64,000 bases of DNA, from positions 930,001 to 994,000 of the forward strand of contig CP036290.1 in assembly GCA_007750655.1 (NCBI GenBank), given 5' to 3'. The notes beneath the pieces are model-generated. The model searched no databases. It saw nothing but the letters and a program-made list of their open reading frames with translations, and had not been told where the DNA came from. Shown here piece after piece: positions 1-7,668 of the stretch (position 1 is the first letter of the stretch; the number at the start of each line of letters is the position of its first letter). The position numbers and the translations under genes were made by a program. The DNA comes from Rohdeia mirabilis (GTDB lineage Bacteria; Planctomycetota; UBA1135; GCA-002686595).

Positions 1-1
1 T

Positions 2-304
2 CGTCTCCTGGCGCACAGCGACCTCGCGATCCTCGTGCAGGTCTGCGGTGAGGGGGTTCCGAAGGAGCGTCTGCTCGACGGCGACCTGCGCGAGTTGGCC
101 CGCACGCTGTGCGGCAGCGCGCTCGTCTATCGCGTGGACGCCCATCGCGAGCCGGCGGTGCTCGACGCCCTCGGCCTGTCCGCCGTGCCGAGCCTCGCGC
201 TGGTCATGGGAGGCCGCGTGCGTTCGCGGGTCAGTGGCGCGCTCGACCGCGAGGCGCTGCTCGAGTGGCTCGCGTCCCAGGCGCTCGACGTGCTGCACGG
301 CTGA
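2..304 (+). CDS. Thioredoxin-fold protein, C-terminal part only
   Basis: The gene begins before the window; about 100 C-terminal residues are visible and end at TGA 302-304. The visible part reads as the second half of a thioredoxin fold: a beta strand (ILVQV), a helix, then the SAVPSLALV strand whose Pro sits where the conserved cis-proline of thioredoxins lies, then a Gly-containing turn and a closing helix. At the place where the redox CxxC would sit the sequence is CGEG, so the second cysteine seems to be lost and disulfide reductase activity is doubtful. It faces the minus-strand gene at 328 in a convergent arrangement. The fold is fairly clear; the role is unknown and any N-terminal domain is outside the window. 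Confidence 0.6.
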   Translation, partial: RLLAHSDLAILVQVCGEGVPKERLLDGDLRELARTLCGSALVYRVDAHREPAVLDALGLSAVPSLALVMGGRVRSRVSGALDREALLEWLASQALDVLHG

Positions 305-327
305 GCGAGTCCCGCGCCTGTGATCCG

Positions 328-621
328 TCAGCGGGTCGCGATGCCGACGAGCGCCACGATCGCGACCACGCCCCACACGGCGTTGAGCCAGACGCTCTGC
401 CAGACCTTGCGTCGCACGCACAGGTAGCCGAGCGCCGCCGAACCGGCGAGGTTGAGTCCGTGGTACATCCAGCCCGTGTCGTCGATGCGGTCGGTGTTGG
501 CCAGCGCGTGGGCGAGCAGGACCGTGACGGTGCCGATCCAACCGAGCACGTCGACGTGCCGTCCCGGTTCGCGGTCGGCTTCGGCGTCAACGGTGGACGG
601 CTGTGCTTCGGTCGCGTTCAC
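328..621 (-). CDS. Small three-helix membrane protein, CBU_0592-like
   Basis: A 97-residue protein with three predicted membrane helices (about residues 25-43, 52-68 and 77-95). It starts at a GTG whose last three bases form, with the next base, the TGA of the preceding gene (GTGA overlap at 618-621). A good ribosome binding site (GGGGAGG) lies inside the upstream gene, so translational coupling is likely. It aligns along its length with the gene just upstream: both have GWIG or WIGWLG at the first helix, a Tyr/His-Gly-x-Asn turn before helix 2, and a basic-Trp segment before helix 3. It resembles the small CBU_0592-like membrane domain found next to metabolic genes. The function is unknown. 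Confidence 0.7.
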   Translation of the reverse strand: MNATEAQPSTVDAEADREPGRHVDVLGWIGTVTVLLAHALANTDRIDDTGWMYHGLNLAGSAALGYLCVRRKVWQSVWLNAVWGVVAIVALVGIATR

Positions 622-932
622 GCGGCACCTCCCCACAGGGCGGGGACGGACAGCACCACCCACGCGATCTCCAGCGCGAACGCCGGCCAGGCGCGTTTCG
701 CGGCGCAGATGACGGCGACCATCAGAGCTCCGACCACGTTGATGCCGACGTACTCGAGCGAGCGGGGCTCGAGCCACTCGAAGCTCCGCGCGGCGTAGGC
801 GCCCAACAACAGCGCCATGCCGAGCCAACCGATCCACTCGAGGAGCGGGCGAGGCTTCGGGGCCGTCGCGGCCGGCGTCGCGTGCTCGGCCGCGGGCGCG
901 TCCGCATGGGTGGGGGTCGCGTCGGCGTTCAC
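618..932 (-). CDS. Small membrane protein, paralogue of the next gene
   Basis: A 104-residue protein with an Ala/Pro/Thr-rich N-terminal tail of about 28 residues and three membrane helices (about 32-48, 59-77 and 84-101). The start is the GTG at 932, which overlaps the TGA of the homocysteine S-methyltransferase gene (GTGA, 929-932) and is preceded by GGAGGTGAGG. It is the tandem paralogue of the 328-621 protein. The two are stitched together by four-base overlaps, so a heteromeric pair is a reasonable inference. It lacks catalytic-looking residues. The coupling to a methyltransferase gene is positional only; no role in methionine metabolism is shown. Confidence 0.7.
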   Translation of the reverse strand: MNADATPTHADAPAAEHATPAATAPKPRPLLEWIGWLGMALLLGAYAARSFEWLEPRSLEYVGINVVGALMVAVICAAKRAWPAFALEIAWVVLSVPALWGGAA

Positions 933-1897
933 CCCTCACCTCCGCCGTCGTCGTCGAACTCGTCGTCGTCCTCGTCCGGCAGGACCCAGTGGCGTTCGAG
1001 ACCCAGGGCGTCCGAGACGCGCGCCAGGTGCCGCGGCGACGTACCGCAACAGCCGCCGAGTGCGACCAGGTCGAAGCGCTCGATCCACGGGGCCACGCGG
1101 TCCGCGAACGCCTCGGCGTCGACCGGGAACGTCGAGAGGTCGTCGCCCGCGGGCAGGCCGGCCGTGGGGCTGGCGGCCAACGGACCGCTCCAGTGTTCGC
1201 GCAGGGCCGCGAGGTCGCGTTCCGTGTCGTCCGGTCCGCGTCCGCAGTTCGTGCTCAACAGGACGGGCTCGACGCTCCTCGCCCAGGCGGCCACGTCGGC
1301 TGCGCTCGCGCCGTCGGCCAGACGTCCGTCGGGTCCGAAGGCCACCGACGCGATCACGGCCAGACCCTCGCGGTCGGCCAGCTCGCGCAGGCTCGCGTAC
1401 ACGACGCGCAGGTGGTCGAGGCGCGTGATCGTCTCGAGCAACAGTCCGTCGACGCCGCCGCCGACCAGTCGTCGCGCCAGTTCGAGCGCGTCGGCCGCGC
1501 GTTCGCCCGCCGCGGTCGCGTCCGGCGTCCAACCGGGACCGATCGAGCCGAGGACGCGCGCGTCCGGAACGTCTCCGCGCCAGGCGTCCACCGCTTCGCG
1601 TGCGGCCGCCACGGCTGCATCCACCAGGCGATCGCCGCGCTCGGACAGTCCTTGCTGCACGAGGTCCGCGGGCGAGGCGGCGAACGTGTTCGTCGTGATC
1701 CAGTGCGAGCCCGCGTCCAGGTAGCTCTCGTGGACGGCGCGCACCTGCTCGGGCCGCGTCAGGTTCAGAGCCAACGGCCCCTTGTCGCCCAAGAGGTCGC
1801 GCTTCGGATCGAAGCCGCTGACGAGCAACTGCGTGCCGACGGCGCCGTCGAACAGGCGGGGGGCGAGGTCGAGTTCGCGGGCGAGGTCGAAGGTCAT
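929..1897 (-). CDS. Homocysteine S-methyltransferase family protein
   Basis: A 322-residue enzyme of the homocysteine S-methyltransferase family (pfam S-methyl_trans: BHMT, MmuM and the N-terminal module of MetH). It transfers a methyl group to homocysteine to make methionine. The N-terminus has the family signature (RLFDGAVGTQLL). The zinc site is complete: Cys218 in STNCGRG, and Cys283-Cys284 in GGCCG. At about 320 residues it is the length of a free-standing enzyme without cobalamin or folate domains, so the methyl donor (S-methylmethionine, betaine or other) cannot be read from the sequence. An ATG 51 bases further upstream exists, but the family similarity starts at the chosen Met. It lies in an operon with FKBP and Smr genes upstream and two membrane proteins downstream. 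Confidence 0.85.
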   Translation of the reverse strand: MTFDLARELDLAPRLFDGAVGTQLLVSGFDPKRDLLGDKGPLALNLTRPEQVRAVHESYLDAGSHWITTNTFAASPADLVQQGLSERGDRLVDAAVAAAREAVDAWRGDVPDARVLGSIGPGWTPDATAAGERAADALELARRLVGGGVDGLLLETITRLDHLRVVYASLRELADREGLAVIASVAFGPDGRLADGASAADVAAWARSVEPVLLSTNCGRGPDDTERDLAALREHWSGPLAASPTAGLPAGDDLSTFPVDAEAFADRVAPWIERFDLVALGGCCGTSPRHLARVSDALGLERHWVLPDEDDDEFDDDGGGEG

Positions 1898-1944
1898 GGG
1901 CGCGGATGGTACGCGGAGCGCGTGCCGACACCGCGCGCGGAGCC

Positions 1945-2307
1945 TCACACCGAGGGCCGCGCCTTCAGTCGCAGACGCAACGCGCCGCCCTTCTGGCTGC
2001 GTTCGAATCCCAGCACGCCGCGCTCGCGAGCGTCCTGTGTCCGCGTCCAGTGCTCGACCTTCGTCCGCAGCACGGGCTCGTTGCGTTCGTTGCCCCAGCC
2101 GCGGCCGGTCACCACCAGGAGGGCGTCGCTGCCGCGGACGCGCGCGGAGTGCACGGCGAGTGCGAGTCGTCGCAGCGCTTCCTCGGGACGCAGGCCGTGC
2201 AGGTCGATCTCGGGGGCCCGATCGCCGCCGTCCGCGTCACCGTCGAAGCCGTCGTCGCTCCCGTCGTCGTGGTCGTTCCCGCGTCGCGCGCGTCGCCGCG
2301 AAGGCAC
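1945..2307 (-). CDS. Smr-domain protein
   Basis: A 120-residue protein. The first 30 residues are basic then Asp/Gly-rich and probably disordered. Residues 33-115 form a Smr (small MutS-related) domain, with the DLHGL motif near residue 35 and VVTGRGWGN near residue 66 taking the place of the usual TGxG loop. Smr domains are nucleases that nick or cleave branched DNA or stalled mRNA. Free-standing ones like this are common and mostly uncharacterised. The start is a GTG with GGAG six bases upstream. It lies seven bases after the stop of the FKBP lipoprotein gene, so co-transcription is likely, but the functional link to its neighbours is not obvious. Confidence 0.75.
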   Translation of the reverse strand: MPSRRRARRGNDHDDGSDDGFDGDADGGDRAPEIDLHGLRPEEALRRLALAVHSARVRGSDALLVVTGRGWGNERNEPVLRTKVEHWTRTQDARERGVLGFERSQKGGALRLRLKARPSV

Positions 2308-2313
2308 CCGCGA

Positions 2314-2793
2314 CTACTCCGCGGGCGCGCCGACGCCCAGGACCTCGATCGTGATCAGGAGGGTCGAGTCGGGCGGAACCTGCCCGGGGATGCCGCCCGC
2401 GCCGAACGCCACGTCGGGGGGCAGGCGCAGCGCGCGGCGGCCGCGGTCGCGCAGGCCCTCGAGGCCCTCCGAGAAGCCGGTGATGAACGTGGGCGGCAGG
2501 GGCAGGGCCGCTTCCTGACCGCGCACGAACTCGAGCGGCTGGCCACTCTCCTCGGTGTTCTCGATCTGGGTGCCGTCCTCGAGCGTGATGACCAGGTGCA
2601 TGGTCACCGGCTGGCCCGGCTGGATCACGGCCATCTCCTTCGGCACCGTCAGGTCCTGCACGACCACGCCCGATGGCGTGGTGAACGGTTCGTAGACGGG
2701 CGGCTTGCGCGGACCGAACAGGGCGCAGGCGCCAAGGGTCGCGGCGATGACGATCGCGGCGCCACCGAAGGTGCGCTTCGTCAGGATCTGCAT
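2314..2793 (-). CDS. FKBP-type peptidyl-prolyl isomerase lipoprotein
   Basis: A 159-residue exported protein. An N-terminal signal (MQILTKR, then a hydrophobic stretch) ends in LGAC, a good lipobox, so it is probably a lipoprotein. Residues 37-155 form an FKBP domain: a tail-like strand (TPSGVVVQDL), a loop of the DGTQIENTEESG type, the FITGFSEGLEGLRDRGRR segment corresponding to the conserved V-I-x-G-W-x-E-G-L-x-x-M-x-x-G, and the closing P-x-x-x-LLITIEVL strand. It would catalyse prolyl cis-trans isomerisation of exported proteins. Several active-site aromatics of canonical FKBP12 are replaced, so activity may be weak. An ATG 18 bases upstream is a possible alternative start. The stop is TAG. 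Confidence 0.8.
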   Translation of the reverse strand: MQILTKRTFGGAAIVIAATLGACALFGPRKPPVYEPFTTPSGVVVQDLTVPKEMAVIQPGQPVTMHLVITLEDGTQIENTEESGQPLEFVRGQEAALPLPPTFITGFSEGLEGLRDRGRRALRLPPDVAFGAGGIPGQVPPDSTLLITIEVLGVGAPAE

Positions 2794-2907
2794 CGTGGTG
2801 GCCCTGGGCATGGTTCGGTCGGTTCGGCGGGCGGAGATCGGCTCCCCGGCCCGGAAGGGTGGGGCACGCGGGCGGTACGGGGTCGGTGCTCGGCTTCCCC
2901 GGCGGGA

Positions 2908-2913
2908 TACCAT
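2908..2913 (+). promoter_or_regulatory. Candidate -10 element of the 2967 gene
   Basis: TACCAT sits in the divergent intergenic space between the FKBP operon and the 2967 gene. It would place transcription start near 2920 and leave a leader of about 45 bases. The complementary strand also reads TATGGT, so the same patch could serve the minus strand. There is no convincing -35. This is assigned by eye only. Confidence 0.25.
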
Positions 2914-2966
2914 ACGGGCAGGCTGCTGTCCGCGCCGACCCTCTCCCGACGCCCCTCCCGATCCCG

Positions 2967-5726
2967 ATGTCCGACGCGCGCCCCGCGGTCCCCGCCTCCC
3001 GCATGGGAGCCCTCTTCGCCACGTCCTGCGGCCTCCTGATGCTCCAGGTGGCGCTGACGAAGGTCTTCAGCGTGGTGCTCTGGTACCACTTCGGGTTCCT
3101 CGTGATCTCGATCGCCCTGCTCGGCTTCGCGATGAGCGGGGTCTGGCTGGCGCGCCGGCCGGAGTGGTTGGACGAGAACGGCGCTCGGCGTCTCTGGCGT
3201 CCGGCCGCCGTCGCCGCGGTCCTGATCGTCGTCGGCCTGTGGATCGCCCTCCACACGCGCGTCGACGCGATGCACCTGATCGAGGACCGCAACCAGGGCG
3301 GACTCCTGGTGGTGATGGCGGTGCTGTTCGCGCCGTTCTTCTTCCTCGGCAAGGCGGTCAGCGCGACCCTCACCGTGCACCGCGCGGAGGCCGGCAAGGT
3401 CTACGCCGCGAACCTGCTCGGATCCGGCGCCGGTTGCGGCCTCGCCGTCGTCCTGTTCGACGCGCTGCACCTGTCCGCTTCCGAGGTGGCGATCGCCAGC
3501 GGCGGTCTCGTGGCGCTGGGCGCACTGCTCTACGCCCTGGGCACCTCGATCTGGGGCCAGTTCGTCACGGCCGTGCTGTGCGCGGGTTTCGTCGCGCTGG
3601 GCGTGTTCGACGGCCTGCGCGATTCGCAGTTCACGCTCTACCCGCCGGACAGCAAGCCGCTCGCGCGCGTGGTGGAGTGGCTCGAGACCAACTCGCCCAG
3701 CCGCGTCGAGTTCAAGGCGAGCGCCCCCGGCGGAGCGCGGACCGAACTCATCCACGGCGAGATCACGGAGACCGACACGCCCGGCGTCTTCAGCGCACGC
3801 TCCGTGAAGGGCGGCACCGTGGAGGCGCGACTGTTGCCCCCGGAGGAGGCCGATCTCGTCTCGTTCGGCGAGGGGGGCTACGTCAAGGGCGTCCACGGCA
3901 TCGACGACTTCGTCGACTTCCGCGAGTGGACGTCGCTCAGTCGCGTCGACGTCTTCGACTGGCCGGAGGTCTACGGTGCCTGGGGCCTGTGGGGTCTGTC
4001 GTCGAACTACTCGGGTCCGCAGCCGCGTCAGGTCGGGATCACGATCGACACCTGGGCCATGACCAACGTCATGGAGTGGGACCGCACGGACGGTGCCGCG
4101 CCGCCGGAGATCGTCGAGTGGCTGCCGGCGAGTCTCGTCCACCGCCTCGTCTCCGACCACGACGTGCTGTGCATCGGCGCGGGCGGCGGCATGGACCTGT
4201 TGACCGCCAAACGCTTCGGTGCGAAGAAGATCGTCGGCGTCGAGATCAACCCCAGCGTCGTGAAGGGCGTGCGTGAACAGGCGCTCGACTTCCAGGGGCG
4301 CCTGTACGACTGGGACAACGACGGCGACGACGGCACGATCGAGGTGCACGTGGCGGAGGGCCGTCACTGGCTCGAGCGCGACACGACCAAGTACGACATC
4401 GTGCAGCTGTCGGGCGTCGACACCGCGTCCACGACCCAGGCCGGCGCGTTCAGCCTGTCGGAGAACTTCCTCTACACGCGCGAGGCGTTCGGCACCTACC
4501 TCGAGCACACGAACGACGGCGGATTCGTCACGCTCACGCGCTGGTTCCTCCCGGACTCGGACGGACTGCCGCGCAACACGCTGCGCCTGTTCGTCCTGGC
4601 TTGGAACGCACTCCAGGACGCCGGCATCGAGGACCCGTCGCGCCACGTCGTCCTGGTCGAGTCCAACGGCTTCTCGGTCGTCATCTTCTCGCGCACGCCG
4701 TTCGCCGCCGAACAACTCGCCAGCCTCGACGAGGCCGGCGCGAAGCTGGGCGTGCGGACGCTGTACCACCCCGATCGCGACAGCGACTACGTGCTGCCCG
4801 GCGGCACGGCTTCGAACATCGTCGCCCGTCCGTTCGACGACTACGCCACCGCGCAGGACAAGGTCTCCTGGCTGGCGGCCTATCCCTACGACGTGGCGGC
4901 GCCGACGGACGACCGTCCGTTCTTCTTCGAGACCTCGCGCTTCGATCCGAAGTTCGTGACCAACCGCGACTCGTGGATCACGCCGCTCGGTGGGCTCACG
5001 AGCCACGCGATCCTCGTGATCCTGCTCCTGGTGCTGACCGCCGTCTCGTGGCTGTTCGTGATCGGCCCGCTGCTGCGGCTGCGGCGCGAGGTGCGCGCCG
5101 AAGAAGGCCACCGCGTTCCGCTCGCGCCGCTGCTCGTCTACTTCGGCAGCCTGGGCCTCGGCTTCATCCTGGTCGAGGTGGTGCTGGCGCAGAAGTTCGT
5201 GCTGTTCCTCGGCAACCCCGTCTACTCGCTCGCGGTCGTGCTGTTCAGCGTGCTCGTGTTCAGCGGCATCGGCAGCGCCGTCGCGCCGCGCCTCGGCCGC
5301 CCCTGGATCGCGCTCGCCATCGTGGCCGCGATCGCCGGCGTCTACCCGCTCGTGCTCGACACGGTGTTCGACCTGACGCTCCAGCTGCCCGACGCCGCGC
5401 GCATCGCGGTCAGCGTGGCGTTGCTCGCGCCGCTCGCGTTCTTCATGGGCATGCCCTTCCCGCTCGGGCTCGCGCGACTCGCGGACGCCGACCCGCGCGC
5501 CACCGCCTGGGCCTGGGGCATCAACGGCTACACGTCCGTGATCGGCAGCGTCCTCACGATCGTGATCGCGCTGATGGCCGGCTTCACGATGGTCGTGTGG
5601 ATCGGAGCGGGCGTCTACGTGCTGGCGCTGATCGCGAGCCCGTTCCTCGGCCGCGGCGTCTCCGCGCCCGAGCCCGAATCGTCCGAGGAATCCGTGCCCT
5701 GGCGCGACCCGGTCGCCTTCGAGTGA
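2967..5726 (+). CDS. Membrane-embedded spermidine-synthase-like protein
   Basis: A 919-residue protein with three regions. Residues 10-215 hold about six membrane helices. Residues 230-650 are soluble and include a Rossmann methyltransferase-type core: the SAM or decarboxylated-SAM loop CIGAGGGMDLL near residue 402, the acidic strand end VGVEINP, and the YDIVQLSGVD segment near residue 477 where spermidine synthases keep their catalytic Asp. Residues 675-905 hold about seven more helices. The architecture matches long bacterial transmembrane relatives of polyamine aminopropyltransferases. Whether it makes a polyamine or modifies another amine or lipid cannot be read from sequence. A roughly 90-residue insertion (about 235-325) precedes the Rossmann core. 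The ATG at 2967 is preferred over an upstream in-frame ATG because family-like sequence begins there. It is monocistronic. Confidence 0.7.
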   Translation: MSDARPAVPASRMGALFATSCGLLMLQVALTKVFSVVLWYHFGFLVISIALLGFAMSGVWLARRPEWLDENGARRLWRPAAVAAVLIVVGLWIALHTRVDAMHLIEDRNQGGLLVVMAVLFAPFFFLGKAVSATLTVHRAEAGKVYAANLLGSGAGCGLAVVLFDALHLSASEVAIASGGLVALGALLYALGTSIWGQFVTAVLCAGFVALGVFDGLRDSQFTLYPPDSKPLARVVEWLETNSPSRVEFKASAPGGARTELIHGEITETDTPGVFSARSVKGGTVEARLLPPEEADLVSFGEGGYVKGVHGIDDFVDFREWTSLSRVDVFDWPEVYGAWGLWGLSSNYSGPQPRQVGITIDTWAMTNVMEWDRTDGAAPPEIVEWLPASLVHRLVSDHDVLCIGAGGGMDLLTAKRFGAKKIVGVEINPSVVKGVREQALDFQGRLYDWDNDGDDGTIEVHVAEGRHWLERDTTKYDIVQLSGVDTASTTQAGAFSLSENFLYTREAFGTYLEHTNDGGFVTLTRWFLPDSDGLPRNTLRLFVLAWNALQDAGIEDPSRHVVLVESNGFSVVIFSRTPFAAEQLASLDEAGAKLGVRTLYHPDRDSDYVLPGGTASNIVARPFDDYATAQDKVSWLAAYPYDVAAPTDDRPFFFETSRFDPKFVTNRDSWITPLGGLTSHAILVILLLVLTAVSWLFVIGPLLRLRREVRAEEGHRVPLAPLLVYFGSLGLGFILVEVVLAQKFVLFLGNPVYSLAVVLFSVLVFSGIGSAVAPRLGRPWIALAIVAAIAGVYPLVLDTVFDLTLQLPDAARIAVSVALLAPLAFFMGMPFPLGLARLADADPRATAWAWGINGYTSVIGSVLTIVIALMAGFTMVVWIGAGVYVLALIASPFLGRGVSAPEPESSEESVPWRDPVAFE

Positions 5727-5754
5727 CCGGGTCGGCGCCGCACTTCCCGAGCCC

Positions 5755-7425
5755 TCAGCGGCGCTCGAGGTCGAAGGTGGACTCGTAGGCGAGCGTCGCA
5801 CTCGCCCCGGCGTCGAGTTCGATGGTCCACTCGATCTGCGAGTGGGGATTCTCCTCGCGGTGCCAGCGCCAGTTCGCACGCTCCGTGCCGGTCCAGTCCG
5901 CGTCGCGACCCGGTGAAGCTGACACCCGCGCGTCGCCCTCGGTGACCGTCACCTGGCCGCCGAGCCCGAGTCGCGTGCGCACGCGGATCGTCTCGCCGAT
6001 GCGGTTCGTGAGCACCAGGCGCCCGGTCACGGCCGCGGCGCCATCCTTGCGATCGAGCGTGGGCAACGACTCCTCCCAGAACTCCGTCTCCAGTCCGAGC
6101 GCGAGGTTGAGCGGGACCTCGGCGATGTCGCCCGCCGGCGTGTAGCGCAGGGTTTCCTGGGCCAGCGGGAACGGTCCGTCCTCGAGCGCGCGCACCACCA
6201 GCAGCGGTCCGGTCGTCCAGGGCAGAGGGCCGCTATTCGCGAGCGTCAGCCTGTGCCAGGCCTTCGAGCGTCGGTACTCGACGTAGCCGCCGCGATAGGC
6301 CGGTTCCCAGCGCTCCGGTGCACCGAAGGCGTCGCGGATCTCGACGCCGTTCTCCGATCCGCGCCGCACGTCGAGGTCGAGCGTGTACAGGTGATCGACG
6401 CGCGCCGGCGACGTCGTGGTGCGCAGGAGCGCGCGACCGCCGCGCGCGAGATCGACCGCGCCGAGCGGCAGCCGCGTCAGGTCGCCGTCGGAGGAACTCG
6501 GGTTGCGCGATTCGCTCGGCGCGCTCGTCGGAGCACCCGCCCGCAGCGAGTTGTTCGCGAAGTTGCCGATCTGTTGGGACCACTGCTGCTGGGGCTCCGC
6601 GTCGCGCGTGCTCGGCGACAGTCCCGAGAGGAAGCTGAGCGAACCGTCTCGCGTGAAGTTCGCCTCACCCGCGACGAGGTGCACCGTGGTCCCTTCGAGG
6701 TCCACCAGCTCGTTCTTCAGCTCGTAGGCCACCGTCAGCTCGTCCTCGCCCTCGAGGTCGCCGTCGAGCCGGTAGACGGCGCGCCAGTCGATCCCGCGCG
6801 CGAGGAACTGCAGGTCGCAGGTGAACTCACTGTTCGGTTCCGTCGTGAGTTCGAGCGACCAGGCGCCCAGCTCCGTCTCCGCGATCGTGTGCCTCAGATC
6901 GCCGCCGCTGATCGACAGCACGTCGCCGAGCGGGAGCGTGCGCGTCGTGCCGTCGGTCTGCCGGAGGACCACGACGCCGGCCGCCTGCACGTTCGGTCGG
7001 CCGTAGACGTCGACGCCGCCGGGGTCGCTCACGTGCTGGATGCGGCCGCTGATGAAGCTCGGCACGGCGCTCTGAACGGCGCGCGGCGCCCAGACCAGGA
7101 CCACGTCGTTCCCGACGTTCGCTTCGAGCGTCTCGAACAGCGTGGCGCACGGTCGGCGCGTGGTGCGCTCCTCCGCGCCGGCCCTGACCTCGCGCGGGGC
7201 GCGCGGACCTTCGATCCAGGCTCCGCCCTCGAGCAGCCCCGCGTCGGGCAGTTCGAAGGCCAGGGCGCCGTCGGCGTCGGCGGTCCCGACGAGGCGCATC
7301 GAGACGAGCGCGACGCCGTTCTTGTAGGCCTGGACGCGAGTGGCGCGGCCGTCGAGAACGCCGGGTTCGGAGTCGGAGGGCGGGCAGGCGAGTGCGAGAG
7401 CACACAGGGCGAGCGAGTGGATCAT
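5755..7425 (-). CDS. Secreted DUF4139-type protein
   Basis: A 556-residue exported protein. The first 15 residues are a short hydrophobic signal ending at Cys-Pro-Pro. The body is beta-rich. The WRAVYRL segment followed by AYELKNELVDLEGTTVHLVAGEA (about residues 200-240) is the conserved heart of DUF4139, as in the protein at 45105 (there WEPFYDV). It lacks the N-terminal coiled-coil part found in that paralogue. The C-terminus is another beta sandwich (RLVLTNRIGETIRVRTRLGL...). Family members are surface or periplasmic proteins without a known reaction. It converges on the 2967 gene with only 28 bases between the two stop codons. No ribosome binding site is visible at the chosen ATG. Confidence 0.6.
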   Translation of the reverse strand: MIHSLALCALALACPPSDSEPGVLDGRATRVQAYKNGVALVSMRLVGTADADGALAFELPDAGLLEGGAWIEGPRAPREVRAGAEERTTRRPCATLFETLEANVGNDVVLVWAPRAVQSAVPSFISGRIQHVSDPGGVDVYGRPNVQAAGVVVLRQTDGTTRTLPLGDVLSISGGDLRHTIAETELGAWSLELTTEPNSEFTCDLQFLARGIDWRAVYRLDGDLEGEDELTVAYELKNELVDLEGTTVHLVAGEANFTRDGSLSFLSGLSPSTRDAEPQQQWSQQIGNFANNSLRAGAPTSAPSESRNPSSSDGDLTRLPLGAVDLARGGRALLRTTTSPARVDHLYTLDLDVRRGSENGVEIRDAFGAPERWEPAYRGGYVEYRRSKAWHRLTLANSGPLPWTTGPLLVVRALEDGPFPLAQETLRYTPAGDIAEVPLNLALGLETEFWEESLPTLDRKDGAAAVTGRLVLTNRIGETIRVRTRLGLGGQVTVTEGDARVSASPGRDADWTGTERANWRWHREENPHSQIEWTIELDAGASATLAYESTFDLERR

Positions 7426-7668
7426 GGGGGCGGGGTGGGAAGGGGGCCGGCCGACGCGGCGGGCGTTCGGACACGGGACGGCGCTCGCGACGGGCACCGT
7501 CCTTCACCGGGCACCGTTCGCTGAACGTGCTTCGCGGACGTGCGAAGCGACCGCTCGGCTACGGCGCGCGCCGCGTCGCGTTGGGATCGTGCGCGGTCGG
7601 AGCACGTCGACGCCACCTGTTCCGACCGAACGCGGCGTGATGCGCACAGCGTTCGACCGACGCCACAC

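Noticed and set aside
2781..5879. 1032-residue antisense frame over the spermidine-synthase-like gene
   Set aside because: Composition is Arg/Glu/His/Ala shadow sequence without domains; the sense frame has helices and a clear core.
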